The translations under genes and the position numbers were made by a program. The notes beneath the pieces are model-generated. The model was not told the DNA's origin. It did no database searches and worked only from the letters and a program-made list of their open reading frames with translations. From assembly GCA_026398545.1 (NCBI GenBank), contig JAPLSR010000109.1, forward strand, positions 1-9,121: a stretch of 9,121 nucleotides of DNA, in the 5' to 3' direction. Positions 1 through 6,593 of the stretch are shown piece by piece; position 1 is the first letter of the stretch; each line of letters begins with the position of its first letter. This DNA is from Candidatus Sumerlaeota bacterium. Its GTDB lineage: Bacteria > Sumerlaeota > Sumerlaeia > MWCT01.

Positions 1-294
1 GGTGAGCGGGATGCCCACAAGGTCGGGCTTGAGTCGTCGGAGGAGGTCAAGCAGAATCTGGTCCTCCTTCTGAAGAGGAGGATAGGAATAGGCATTGATG
101 TTATCTCCCGTGCCCGGGAGAACCTGGATGTGCATGCCATCATACAATTCCTTCACATTTGAAAGCGGTTCCTGAGAATAGGACTTGAAGCATATCATGC
201 AGGCGAAATGACCGTGCTTCTTCAGATTTGCAACAAGGATGCGTGTCCCATGGGCAAATTCATCATAAAGGGTGATGAATGCAATACGAGCCAT
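1..294 (-). CDS. Radical SAM protein, N-terminal cobalamin-binding domain (partial)
   Basis: The reading frame runs leftward from an ATG at 294-292 and is still open at the window edge, giving 98 visible residues without a stop. The visible part looks like the Rossmann-type B12-binding domain found at the N-terminus of many radical SAM enzymes. It starts with a hydrophobic strand (MARIAFITLYDEF), then a helix ending in the usual LKKHGH turn (about residues 19-29). Near residues 89-98 it has PDLVGIPLT, matching the PDvVGiS strand of the family. The classical DxHxxG cobalamin-ligand motif is absent; residues 12-18 read EFAHGTR instead, so base-off B12 binding is not assured. The CxxxCxxC iron-sulfur motif would lie beyond the edge. 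The start is supported by AAGGAAG ending eight bases upstream. Domain assignment is from pattern recognition; the substrate cannot be guessed. Confidence 0.75.
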   Translation of the reverse strand, partial: MARIAFITLYDEFAHGTRILVANLKKHGHFACMICFKSYSQEPLSNVKELYDGMHIQVLPGTGDNINAYSYPPLQKEDQILLDLLRRLKPDLVGIPLT

Positions 295-327
295 TTTTTT
301 CACTTCCTTATTCTTTACAAAAAAGAT

Positions 328-357
328 ATTATAACTTTTATCTCTCCGAGCATACAA
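328..357 (-). promoter_or_regulatory. Candidate sigma70-type promoter for the radical SAM gene
   Basis: On the minus strand there is a perfect TATAAT (333-328), with TTGTAT (357-352) 18 bases upstream as a weak -35. The -10 sits about 34 bases before the ATG at 294, and the SD falls between them, so the leader would be short. The -35 is poor (three of six), and an inverted repeat overlaps it. This is inference from consensus only. Confidence 0.45.
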
Positions 358-364
358 AATATGC
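350..364. repeat. Short inverted repeat over the candidate -35
   Basis: GCATA (350-354) and TATGC (360-364) are perfect inverted arms around a five-base AT-rich centre. The element covers the -35 region of the putative leftward promoter, where a dimeric repressor could act. Five-base arms in AT-rich DNA can arise by chance, so the operator role is only a suggestion. Confidence 0.25.
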
Positions 365-477
365 AAGGAAAAAATCCCCACCTCTCACCCGGAAATCCTC
401 ATCCGAAATGGCTTACGGGGTTTTAACACCCAGATTTGTTGACATGCCGCACCTGCATGAGTGACTATATTTTTAGT

Positions 478-2730
478 ATGAAACATAAAGAAAAAACGCA
501 AAAATCTCCAGTGGTTCAGGTGGTTATATATGCCCTGATTTACTGGTCTCTTACGGCGCTTGCGGCAACGGGTCAGGTGAATCTGGGCATCCTCATACTC
601 TTTGCAGGACTTGTCACAATCACTATCAATCCAAATTCGCCCTTAAAAAAACTTCCTCCGTTCCTATGGACATTCATGACCATTATGTCCTTTATGGGAG
701 CGATTTATCTTGCCGGATATGACTTCCTCCTCTCCATGCTTCTCCTCTTCTTCTATCTCATCCTGAACAAGATATCCAATCCGATGCAGTCGCGGGATGA
801 GATGCAGACCCTTGCCCTTTGTTTTTTCCTGTGCGTCAGCAGTACGGTTATCACGGATTCACTGATATTTGCCCTGTTTCTTACAGGGTATCTGTTTTTG
901 TTCACAGTGGGGATGCTGACCGTCACGATAAGGGCGGAACAGGAAGAAACGCTGAGGGCATCGAGTGTCTATATACCCGGTCTTCCCCAACCCATCCCAC
1001 CACGGCTGGACGCCGCATTTTTCAGGCTCGATTACCTGTCCAAATTTACCGCATTGATTCTTTTGATGCTCCTGCCTGTTGGAGGTATCTTATTCCTCCT
1101 GATACCGCGATTTTCCACCCAGAGATTTTTATCAAACCTTGGAAGCCTCCATCAGCAGGCACCCGCCATGGGCTATAGCGAAACAATTGACCTGGGTTCC
1201 ATGGCGGGCGTCAAGAAAGACCCAAAGGTCATGCTCAGGGTCCAGCCGCTGGACCAGCATGGAAGGTCGATACGCGTTCCGTCTCTCTATATGCGCGGGA
1301 CATCTCTTGATTTTTATGACGGGAAACGATGGTTCAAGAGTGCTCGCGCCACAAGACTGAATGATTATACGCCGCCCACAAGAATCGCCTCGTTTACAAG
1401 CCGACCCGCCATAAAGGTCAGCGGACTTGTCCAGAAGATATTTCTCGAACCGGACGCCCTGCCATACATCTTTTCCGCCAGTTACCCCTATGCTTTTTCT
1501 TTTTCCCAGCCCTATGAAATGATTATTGACAATGAGGCTAACTCAATACGCCTTACGCGGGGCAGGAATGAAAAAATTTCCTATACCGCTTATTCACTAA
1601 TGGAGGATGGGGACGCCAGGAAGAACCTTTCCTCCCAGACCCAGCCACCATCGGATGATTTGCTGAATTCGCGATTTTATGCCCGCCTGTCAAGATTGTA
1701 CCTTCAGCAACCCCGCCAGGGATTGGATGAACGCATCTCAAACCTGGCACGCGAGATAACAAAACAGGCAAAAACACCTTTTGAAAAGGCTGACCGGCTC
1801 GAAAATTTCCTCAGAGCCAATTATACCTACAGCCTTGATTTCACGGAAAAGGGCACTGAGAACCCCATAGTTGAATTCCTCTTTGACCGCAAGACCGGCC
1901 ATTGCGAGTTCTTTGCAACTGCCATGGCAATCCTTTGCCGCACCATTGGTCTGCCGGCACGCGTCGTCAACGGGTTCTATACGGATGAGTGGAATAAATT
2001 TGGTGAATATTTCATTGTCCGCCGCCAGGACGCCCATTCCTGGGTGGAGGTCTGGTTCAATGAGACCGGCTGGCTCAGCTTCGAACCCACACCGCCAGCG
2101 GGACGCATCCGCGAAATCACCGGAACATGGGTCCCTGACGCCATCCAAAAAATATATGATACAATCAAGTTCCACTGGTATCAATATGTGATTGATTACA
2201 ATCTAACCGACCAGATGCGAATTGGACGCCATCTGCGGGGACTGACAGGCGGGATTGGCAGGGCGCTGGATAACGTAACTCTCCGCATCAGGCTCCTCCT
2301 CCAGAAGGGGAAAAGCACCTCGGAGATGGGTCATATAATGACCTGGCTGGTGCTCATCGGAATAGTCCTGCTCATCCTGATTGCCCTGGGCTATATTTTC
2401 AAATACCTCCGGCAGGATAAAAAAAGAGAGGCGCAAGAGAGTTCCTCTCGCCGCTATAAAGGCGCTGAAATCACATGGGTCTATGAAAAAATCCTCGCCT
2501 GTCTTCGGGAACGAGGATTTGAACGGCGCCTATCCCAGACCCCGCTTGAATTCGCTGAGGTCGCCATACGGACTGGTTCAGCGCCGCAGGATTTCCTCCC
2601 CCTGACAAGACGCTATTACACCTTGCGCTTCCGTAATGACCCGTGGCTCCCGGCAGATGAGGAAATGTTCAACGATTTTATGAGAAGGCTCGGCGCACCG
2701 GCAATACCCCGAAAGAAAATCCCCATCTGA
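478..2730 (+). CDS. TgpA-like membrane transglutaminase-fold protein (DUF3488/transglutaminase/DUF4129)
   Basis: A 750-residue inner-membrane protein with the layout of the TgpA family. A helix-rich N-terminal part comes first (hydrophobic stretches near 12-30, 34-50, 62-79, 82-97, 108-150 and 190-212). A long extracytoplasmic domain holds a papain-like transglutaminase core, one more membrane segment follows at about 621-645, and a cytoplasmic tail resembles DUF4129 (WVYEKILACL, then LTRRYYTLRF). The catalytic triad is visible: Cys476 in GHCEFFATAM, His520 in DAHSWVEVW and an acidic residue at Glu536 in FEPTPP, where many relatives have Asp. Pseudomonas TgpA is an essential inner-membrane protein; the reaction of most relatives is unknown. 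The MoxR ATPase and DUF58 genes that often precede this family are not next to it here. Start choice is uncertain: ATG478 puts a short basic tail before the first helix, while ATG457 and TTG436 are in frame upstream and none has a strong SD. Confidence 0.88.
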   Translation: MKHKEKTQKSPVVQVVIYALIYWSLTALAATGQVNLGILILFAGLVTITINPNSPLKKLPPFLWTFMTIMSFMGAIYLAGYDFLLSMLLLFFYLILNKISNPMQSRDEMQTLALCFFLCVSSTVITDSLIFALFLTGYLFLFTVGMLTVTIRAEQEETLRASSVYIPGLPQPIPPRLDAAFFRLDYLSKFTALILLMLLPVGGILFLLIPRFSTQRFLSNLGSLHQQAPAMGYSETIDLGSMAGVKKDPKVMLRVQPLDQHGRSIRVPSLYMRGTSLDFYDGKRWFKSARATRLNDYTPPTRIASFTSRPAIKVSGLVQKIFLEPDALPYIFSASYPYAFSFSQPYEMIIDNEANSIRLTRGRNEKISYTAYSLMEDGDARKNLSSQTQPPSDDLLNSRFYARLSRLYLQQPRQGLDERISNLAREITKQAKTPFEKADRLENFLRANYTYSLDFTEKGTENPIVEFLFDRKTGHCEFFATAMAILCRTIGLPARVVNGFYTDEWNKFGEYFIVRRQDAHSWVEVWFNETGWLSFEPTPPAGRIREITGTWVPDAIQKIYDTIKFHWYQYVIDYNLTDQMRIGRHLRGLTGGIGRALDNVTLRIRLLLQKGKSTSEMGHIMTWLVLIGIVLLILIALGYIFKYLRQDKKREAQESSSRRYKGAEITWVYEKILACLRERGFERRLSQTPLEFAEVAIRTGSAPQDFLPLTRRYYTLRFRNDPWLPADEEMFNDFMRRLGAPAIPRKKIPI

Positions 2731-3750
2731 TTATGTGAGGATAGATATTTTTTTGACGAGGGGCAGAAGGTTGCCCTGCATCGTATCTATATAATAATTG
2801 CGGAAGGCGCGGACGAACCATTCCTGTGCCTGCTCCCTGTCACCCGATAAAATATATGCAATGCCAAGCAAACAGGTGACATTATAATCATCCGGTCCCT
2901 GGACGGGAACAGCCTTTAGAAGCGCAAATCCGCGGTCAATTTCCTTGAGAAAGAGATAAGCCTTCGCCAGCAGCACCATCAGATGAGGGTCGGGGCTATC
3001 GGATTCCCTTTTTAGATGTTCAAGAATGATTGTCTTTGCCCTTTCATAATGTCCGAGTTCCATGAGGGATAGTGCGAGATAAAAAACCACCTCTGTGGTA
3101 TGAAATCCCCGCTCATACAATGTGCGAAAACCCCTTGCCGCTGAGACATAATCTCCAGAATCGAGGCATTTCATAGAGGATTTCAAAATCTCTCTCCGTT
3201 CTGAAAACCTGAGCGGGATTCCGGCATTGGATGGAGGTCCCTCCCCCGCCGGTGACAGGACGCCTTCCTTCACCAGTAATTCATTTTCAAAAAGGAGGCA
3301 GAAACGGGCAAGGAAACCGACATTACTTTCGGGCACGCCGCTTTTTCGGAAAAATCCGAGCGCCTCCCCGCGCTCGCCGGAGGCGAACTGTGCAAGGGCG
3401 CGGTAACTCCGTGCAAGGGCATTTCGCGGCTGCCTTTTCAGGCATTCACTAAAGGCGGCAATCGCCTCTTCAAAACGTTCCATATCATAATAAAGGATGC
3501 CTAAAAAAATGAGCGGCGCCGGATTTCCCACGTCGACATCACAAGCCTTTTTGAGGAGCGTTTCAGCCTCCATTTTCCGCCCCGAACCGGCAAGGGCGCA
3601 TGCACAGGGAATGAGCACGCGGGGCTCTTGAGGAGCCATAGAGGCGGCCTGGGTAAAAAGCGCAAGCGCCTCCTCCATACGACCCGCATCCATGAGCCTC
3701 TGCGCCCTCGCTGTCAATCGCTCAGAACATGAACAAACCATAGACTTCAT
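2731..3750 (-). CDS. TPR-repeat protein
   Basis: A 339-residue protein made mostly of tetratricopeptide repeats, the helical-hairpin units that hold protein partners. About four repeats lie between residues 10 and 140 (for example GRMEEALALFTQAASMAP and ERFEEAIAAFSECLKRQPRN). After a less regular linker (about 141-188) about four more run to residue 320 (GDYVSAARGFRTLYERG, GHYERAKTIILEHLKRES, GDREQAQEWFVRAF). No membrane helix or clear signal peptide is seen; the N-terminal MKSMVCSCSE lacks a hydrophobic core, so the protein is probably cytoplasmic. The ATG lies inside the stop of the upstream glycosyltransferase (ATGA, 3750-3747) with AAGGA just ahead of it, which points to translational coupling and a shared function such as assembling or regulating glycosylation. 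Specific partners cannot be read from sequence. Confidence 0.85.
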   Translation of the reverse strand: MKSMVCSCSERLTARAQRLMDAGRMEEALALFTQAASMAPQEPRVLIPCACALAGSGRKMEAETLLKKACDVDVGNPAPLIFLGILYYDMERFEEAIAAFSECLKRQPRNALARSYRALAQFASGERGEALGFFRKSGVPESNVGFLARFCLLFENELLVKEGVLSPAGEGPPSNAGIPLRFSERREILKSSMKCLDSGDYVSAARGFRTLYERGFHTTEVVFYLALSLMELGHYERAKTIILEHLKRESDSPDPHLMVLLAKAYLFLKEIDRGFALLKAVPVQGPDDYNVTCLLGIAYILSGDREQAQEWFVRAFRNYYIDTMQGNLLPLVKKISILT

Positions 3751-4505
3751 TTCTTCCTTTTTCGCCGGTAAAGAAAGAGTTTCAATGTCTCCACAATTGT
3801 AGTGAAAAGCGGGAGTTTACTCCTGCCAACCTTGTTATCATATCTTAAAACAAACGGGATTTCGGCAATATTATTCGTGAATGAGGCAAGCCGCACAAGC
3901 AGGTCATCCGTGCAGGCAAACCCGTTGCGTGTAATGATGCCATCGCCGTATTCCTCAAGGGCGCGCCGTATCAAACCTGCGCGGTAGGCGCGATAGCCGC
4001 ATGTATAGTCACGGACGTTAGGGAGATGGAGAAATATGGTAAATAAGAGCCGTGCGCCGCGACTGTAAAGCCGTCTCATGAAGGGGACACCGACCTCACG
4101 ACTCCCCGGTTGGTAACGCGAGGCGATAGCAATATCCGCTCCATCGTGAATCTTTTCCAGGAGGGCGGGGATATATTCCGGCAGATGAGTATTATCTGAA
4201 TCCATGCAGACAATCACATCATCATCGGAGGCGGCGCGTGCAACCGCCTCCCTCAGGCAGGTCCTTATTGCATGACCCAGACCCATATTCCTATCGTGGT
4301 TGACAACTTCAAGGGGAAGACGGTTCTGACAGGCTCGCAAAATCTCCGGCGTCCTGTCACTGCTACCGTCATTAACAACAATGAGCCGCAAGTTGAGAGC
4401 GGGGTTGAATTGAATAATCTTTTCAAAGGCATTAAGTAGAAAAGTAATGGATGCCTCCTCATTATAAGCAGGGAGGGCGACAATGGTTTGCCGTTCAACA
4501 AACAT
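3747..4505 (-). CDS. Family 2 glycosyltransferase, dolichol-phosphate mannose synthase-like
   Basis: A 252-residue GT-A fold enzyme expected to move a sugar from a nucleotide donor to an acceptor such as a polyprenyl phosphate at the inner face of the membrane. Visible GT2 marks in order are ALPAYNEEAS (10-19), VVNDGSSDRTPEIL (nucleotide binding, Asp46), NMGLGHAIR (73-81), the metal-binding DxD-type MDSDNTHLPEYI (Asp102/Asp104), ASRYQPGS (128-135), RDYTCGYRAY (165-174) and TDDLLVRL (199-206). A basic RRKRKK tail ends the protein, and there are no C-terminal membrane helices. The order and length match DPM1-type rather than processive GT2 enzymes. The reading frame extends upstream to a TTG at 4541, but ATG4505 gives the usual short lead before the first strand; neither start has a good SD. 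It is the first gene of a leftward pair with the TPR gene. Confidence 0.87.
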   Translation of the reverse strand: MFVERQTIVALPAYNEEASITFLLNAFEKIIQFNPALNLRLIVVNDGSSDRTPEILRACQNRLPLEVVNHDRNMGLGHAIRTCLREAVARAASDDDVIVCMDSDNTHLPEYIPALLEKIHDGADIAIASRYQPGSREVGVPFMRRLYSRGARLLFTIFLHLPNVRDYTCGYRAYRAGLIRRALEEYGDGIITRNGFACTDDLLVRLASFTNNIAEIPFVLRYDNKVGRSKLPLFTTIVETLKLFLYRRKRKK

Positions 4506-4618
4506 GCGTGGGTTTTGACGTCGGTTCCCATCTTCCGTCAAGCAAATTCAGGTGTAAAAAAGATGAACGAGAAACATCGCTACCGCCCAAGAACTATAAG
4601 GTCCCGGATGGAAGATGA

Positions 4619-4637
4619 CTGACATACATGTCTGACA
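4619..4637. repeat. Palindrome GACATacATGTC within repeated CTGACA
   Basis: GACAT (4621-4625) and ATGTC (4628-4632) are inverted arms around AC. The hexamer CTGACA occurs twice in the same orientation, at 4619-4624 and 4632-4637, thirteen bases apart. The element lies just upstream of the TTGACA box at 4653, a place where an activator or repressor of the CBS-permease operon could bind. It could equally be a chance palindrome. Confidence 0.35.
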
Positions 4638-4652
4638 GAATCGGTTATTTTC

Positions 4653-4683
4653 TTGACATAAATTGCTTCCTTTTTAGTCTAAT
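4653..4683 (+). promoter_or_regulatory. Candidate promoter P1 for the CBS-permease operon
   Basis: A perfect TTGACA (4653-4658) is followed by TCTAAT (4678-4683), five of six to TATAAT. The spacer is 19 bases, longer than the ideal 17, so strength is uncertain. It lies about 75 bases before the CBS start and faces the right way. Confidence 0.4.
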
Positions 4684-4700
4684 TATGAAATAGTTTAATC

Positions 4701-4709
4701 TGCTATATT
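4701..4709 (+). promoter_or_regulatory. Candidate extended -10 promoter P2
   Basis: TGCTATATT has the TGn extension directly before TATATT (five of six to consensus). Extended -10 promoters can work without a good -35, and none is seen here. A transcript from it would have a leader of about 40 bases before the CBS gene. Confidence 0.35.
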
Positions 4710-4743
4710 ATTTTTAAAAAATTAAAGCCCAGTCTGCTCATTA

Positions 4744-4750
4744 AAGGAGG
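4744..4750 (+). promoter_or_regulatory. Strong Shine-Dalgarno of the CBS gene
   Basis: AAGGAGG is a near-perfect match to the anti-SD and stands five bases before the ATG at 4756. It fixes the start of the CBS gene and suggests high translation compared with the weak sites of the glycosyltransferase and TgpA-like genes. Confidence 0.85.
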
Positions 4751-4755
4751 AATAG

Positions 4756-5205
4756 ATGAAAGTAAAAGAGATAATGACAAAGGATGTAGTTAGTGTAAAA
4801 CCCGATGATAATGCCAAAGATACCTTAGGTCTTTTGCTTAAGATGCAGATCAGTGGTTTACCTGTAATCGATGCGCAAGGAAAGTTGATAGGGATGTTTA
4901 CGGAAAAAGATGTCTTAAAAAATATTTTACCATCTTACATTGAAAAAGTAGGCAGGTTTGTTTACGAGGAAAATCCCAAATCAATTAAAAGGAAATTCGA
5001 AGATTTGGTAAATTTGCCAATTTCCCAGGTAATGCGAAAAGAAGTAGTATCTGTGGATGAGGATACAAGCTTATGTGAAGTAGCGCATCTTATGCTTACT
5101 CAGAATGTGAGGCGCATTCCAGTTTTAAATAAAGAGAAAAAAGTAGTGGGTATTGTGGCGAGAGAAGATATTATTAAGGCATACGCAAAAGAGGTAGGAT
5201 GGTGA
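4756..5205 (+). CDS. Stand-alone CBS-pair (Bateman module) protein
   Basis: A 149-residue cytoplasmic protein made only of two CBS domains, a fold that binds adenosyl nucleotides (AMP, ATP, c-di-AMP or SAM in different members) and passes the signal to a partner. CBS1 covers about residues 2-56 (VKEIMTKDVVSVKPDDNA, SGLPVIDAQGKLIGMFTEKD). A charged linker follows (about 57-84), then CBS2 at about 85-145 (ISQVMRKEVVSVDEDT, VRRIPVLNKEKKVVGIVARED). Both domains carry the usual G-h-h-T/A-x-x-D ending (GMFTEKD and GIVARED). No other domain is fused. The gene overlaps the start of the permease by seven bases, so the two products are probably made in fixed ratio; the natural reading is that the CBS protein is a regulatory subunit of the permease. 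The ligand cannot be told from the sequence. Confidence 0.93.
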   Translation: MKVKEIMTKDVVSVKPDDNAKDTLGLLLKMQISGLPVIDAQGKLIGMFTEKDVLKNILPSYIEKVGRFVYEENPKSIKRKFEDLVNLPISQVMRKEVVSVDEDTSLCEVAHLMLTQNVRRIPVLNKEKKVVGIVAREDIIKAYAKEVGW

Positions 5206-6593
5206 ACAGATTAACTCTTAAATTTGTTTTTTGGTTCTTTTTAATTACCTTGGTGGCATTTGCCAGTCAAAAATTAGGTCTGAATATTCAGCAGATAACC
5301 GCTGTTGTTATATTTTTCGCTTCGGTTTTTGCAACGCTTCTTTTCTGGGATTTTCGCGTAGCGATTGCTTTTTTAGGAGTGGGGATACTTCTGGTAACCC
5401 ATACGGTGGATTTAGAAAGTTTGATGAAATTTGCATCGTTAGAGATAATTCTATTTTTGGTAGGGATGATGGTTTTGGTGGGATTGCTTAAGGAGTCCGG
5501 GTTTTTTGCTTGGTTAATTACCCTTATCCTGGGAATAAGGAATTTGACTGCCAGGAAATTCGTTTTTATTTTAGTTGTATTTTCCGCTCTGCTTGCCTGT
5601 TGTGTTGATGAAGTCACCTCTATTATATTTATGGTAGCGGCGATCTTGGAGATTTGCGATTTTTTCGAGGTAGAGCCCACTCCTTATATCATTATTAGTG
5701 TCTTTTCCACCAATATTGGTTCAACTGGCACTGTCTTAGGGAATCCCATTGGTATTTTAATTGCTTCTAAGTCTGGCCTTACTTTTGAAGATTTTATTAT
5801 TAAGGCGTTCCCTCTAATGGGGGTTTGTCTTTTAAGTATTATATTGCTGGTAATGGTTTGGTATCGCAAGGAGATTAAAGTATTGGAAAAAAGGATAAAG
5901 GAACTTGGTGCCAACGAAATATTTATGAGACTCATCTCCATTCCTCCCAAAAGACAACTAAAAATAGCGTTGGGCGTTTTTGGTTTTACTCTCTTTTTCA
6001 TTGCTTTACATCATCGTTTAGAACTTTTATGGAACTTAGAGACCAATACTTTACTTTTGAGTATTCCATTGATTTCTGCAGGATTGGTAATGATTTGGAA
6101 ATGGAAGAAGGCGCGTAGTTACATTGAGAAAGACGTTGACTGGTGGACGCTCTTATTCTTTTTGCTTTTATTTGCCAAAGCGGGAACATTAAAATATACA
6201 GGGGCAACTGATGTTTTAGCTATGAAGATATTCTCTGCGGCAGGAGCCAATCCTTCGGTATTAATAGGCACAATACTTTGGACATCGTCGTTCGGTTCAT
6301 CTATCCTCGACAACGTGGTTTTAGTAACTGCGTTTATACCTATAGTGCAAAGTTTTAAAAATTTGGGATTTGCGCTTCAGCCCTTATGGTGGGCGCTTTT
6401 GTTTGGCGGCTGCCTTGGGGGGAATATTACTTTGGTAGGTTCAACGGCTAATATCGTTGCTTTAGGGATAATAGAAAAAGAAAAAAACATCCGCATAACA
6501 TTTTTTAGATGGTTTTGGATAGGACTTACAGTAGGCGTAGTTACTACCAGTATTGTATGGCTTGCTCTAACATTCTTGCCATTTTACCGATGA
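5199..6593 (+). CDS. ArsB/NhaD/P-type (ion transporter superfamily) permease
   Basis: A 464-residue inner-membrane carrier with about eleven or twelve hydrophobic segments, typical in length for the ArsB/NhaD/P and SLC13-like families. Its two-fold internal repeat shows. The first half has VDEVTSIIFMVAAI (136-149), then STNIGSTGTVLGNPIGILIA (170-189); the second has LDNVVLVTAFIPIV (370-383), then GGNITLVGSTANIVALGI (407-424). These are the helix-break and re-entrant loop motifs that bind substrate and cation. A basic cytoplasmic loop (about 222-256) joins the halves. Transport could be of Na+/H+, a carboxylate, sulfate, arsenite or another anion; the motifs do not decide, and no arsenic genes are near. 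ATG5199 overlaps the CBS gene; GTG5202 is a possible start with better spacing to GAGG at 5191. The low GC matches the CBS gene. Confidence 0.88.
   Translation: MVNRLTLKFVFWFFLITLVAFASQKLGLNIQQITAVVIFFASVFATLLFWDFRVAIAFLGVGILLVTHTVDLESLMKFASLEIILFLVGMMVLVGLLKESGFFAWLITLILGIRNLTARKFVFILVVFSALLACCVDEVTSIIFMVAAILEICDFFEVEPTPYIIISVFSTNIGSTGTVLGNPIGILIASKSGLTFEDFIIKAFPLMGVCLLSIILLVMVWYRKEIKVLEKRIKELGANEIFMRLISIPPKRQLKIALGVFGFTLFFIALHHRLELLWNLETNTLLLSIPLISAGLVMIWKWKKARSYIEKDVDWWTLLFFLLLFAKAGTLKYTGATDVLAMKIFSAAGANPSVLIGTILWTSSFGSSILDNVVLVTAFIPIVQSFKNLGFALQPLWWALLFGGCLGGNITLVGSTANIVALGIIEKEKNIRITFFRWFWIGLTVGVVTTSIVWLALTFLPFYR

Larger units (their letters stand above)
4506..4755. other. Divergent intergenic region and left border of the AT-rich block
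   Basis: These 250 bases separate the leftward glycosyltransferase from the rightward CBS gene. The left part (to about 4620) has mixed composition like the left flank. From about 4640 it becomes very AT-rich and stays so through the next two genes. It holds a short palindrome and two promoter-like elements for the rightward genes. For the leftward operon only TATAGT (4598-4593) was seen, without a convincing -35. No ORF, tRNA or terminator was found. Confidence 0.6.
4640..6593. other. AT-rich block carrying the CBS-permease pair (possible transferred cassette)
   Basis: By eye count, sampled 60-base lines in this block have 17 (4741-4800), 25 (5461-5520) and 18 (6001-6060) G+C. Lines in the flanking genes have 44 (3361-3420), 32 (7201-7260) and 23 (8041-8100). 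Codons in the block favour A/T at the third position, unlike the flanks. Both genes point right while the genes on either side point left. No terminal repeats, transposase or integrase were found, so the mechanism of entry is not visible and the borders are approximate. Confidence 0.55.

Noticed and set aside
439..471. Perfect TTGACA (439-444) with TATATT (466-471) as a promoter for the TgpA-like gene
   Set aside because: The spacer is 21 bases, and boxes at 17-18 bases are poor (TGACTA, GACTAT). It would also put the transcript start almost on ATG478, which needs leaderless translation.
1738..2184. 148-residue leftward ORF
   Set aside because: It lies opposite the catalytic region of the TgpA-like gene, whose triad motifs fix the coding strand.
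4505..4541. TTG4541 as the glycosyltransferase start
   Set aside because: It has no SD and would add a 12-residue polar lead unusual for DPM1-like enzymes; kept only as an alternative.
5288..5680. 130-residue leftward ORF
   Set aside because: It is opposite the permease, and its Ser/Lys/Thr-rich sequence is typical of the antisense of a membrane protein gene.
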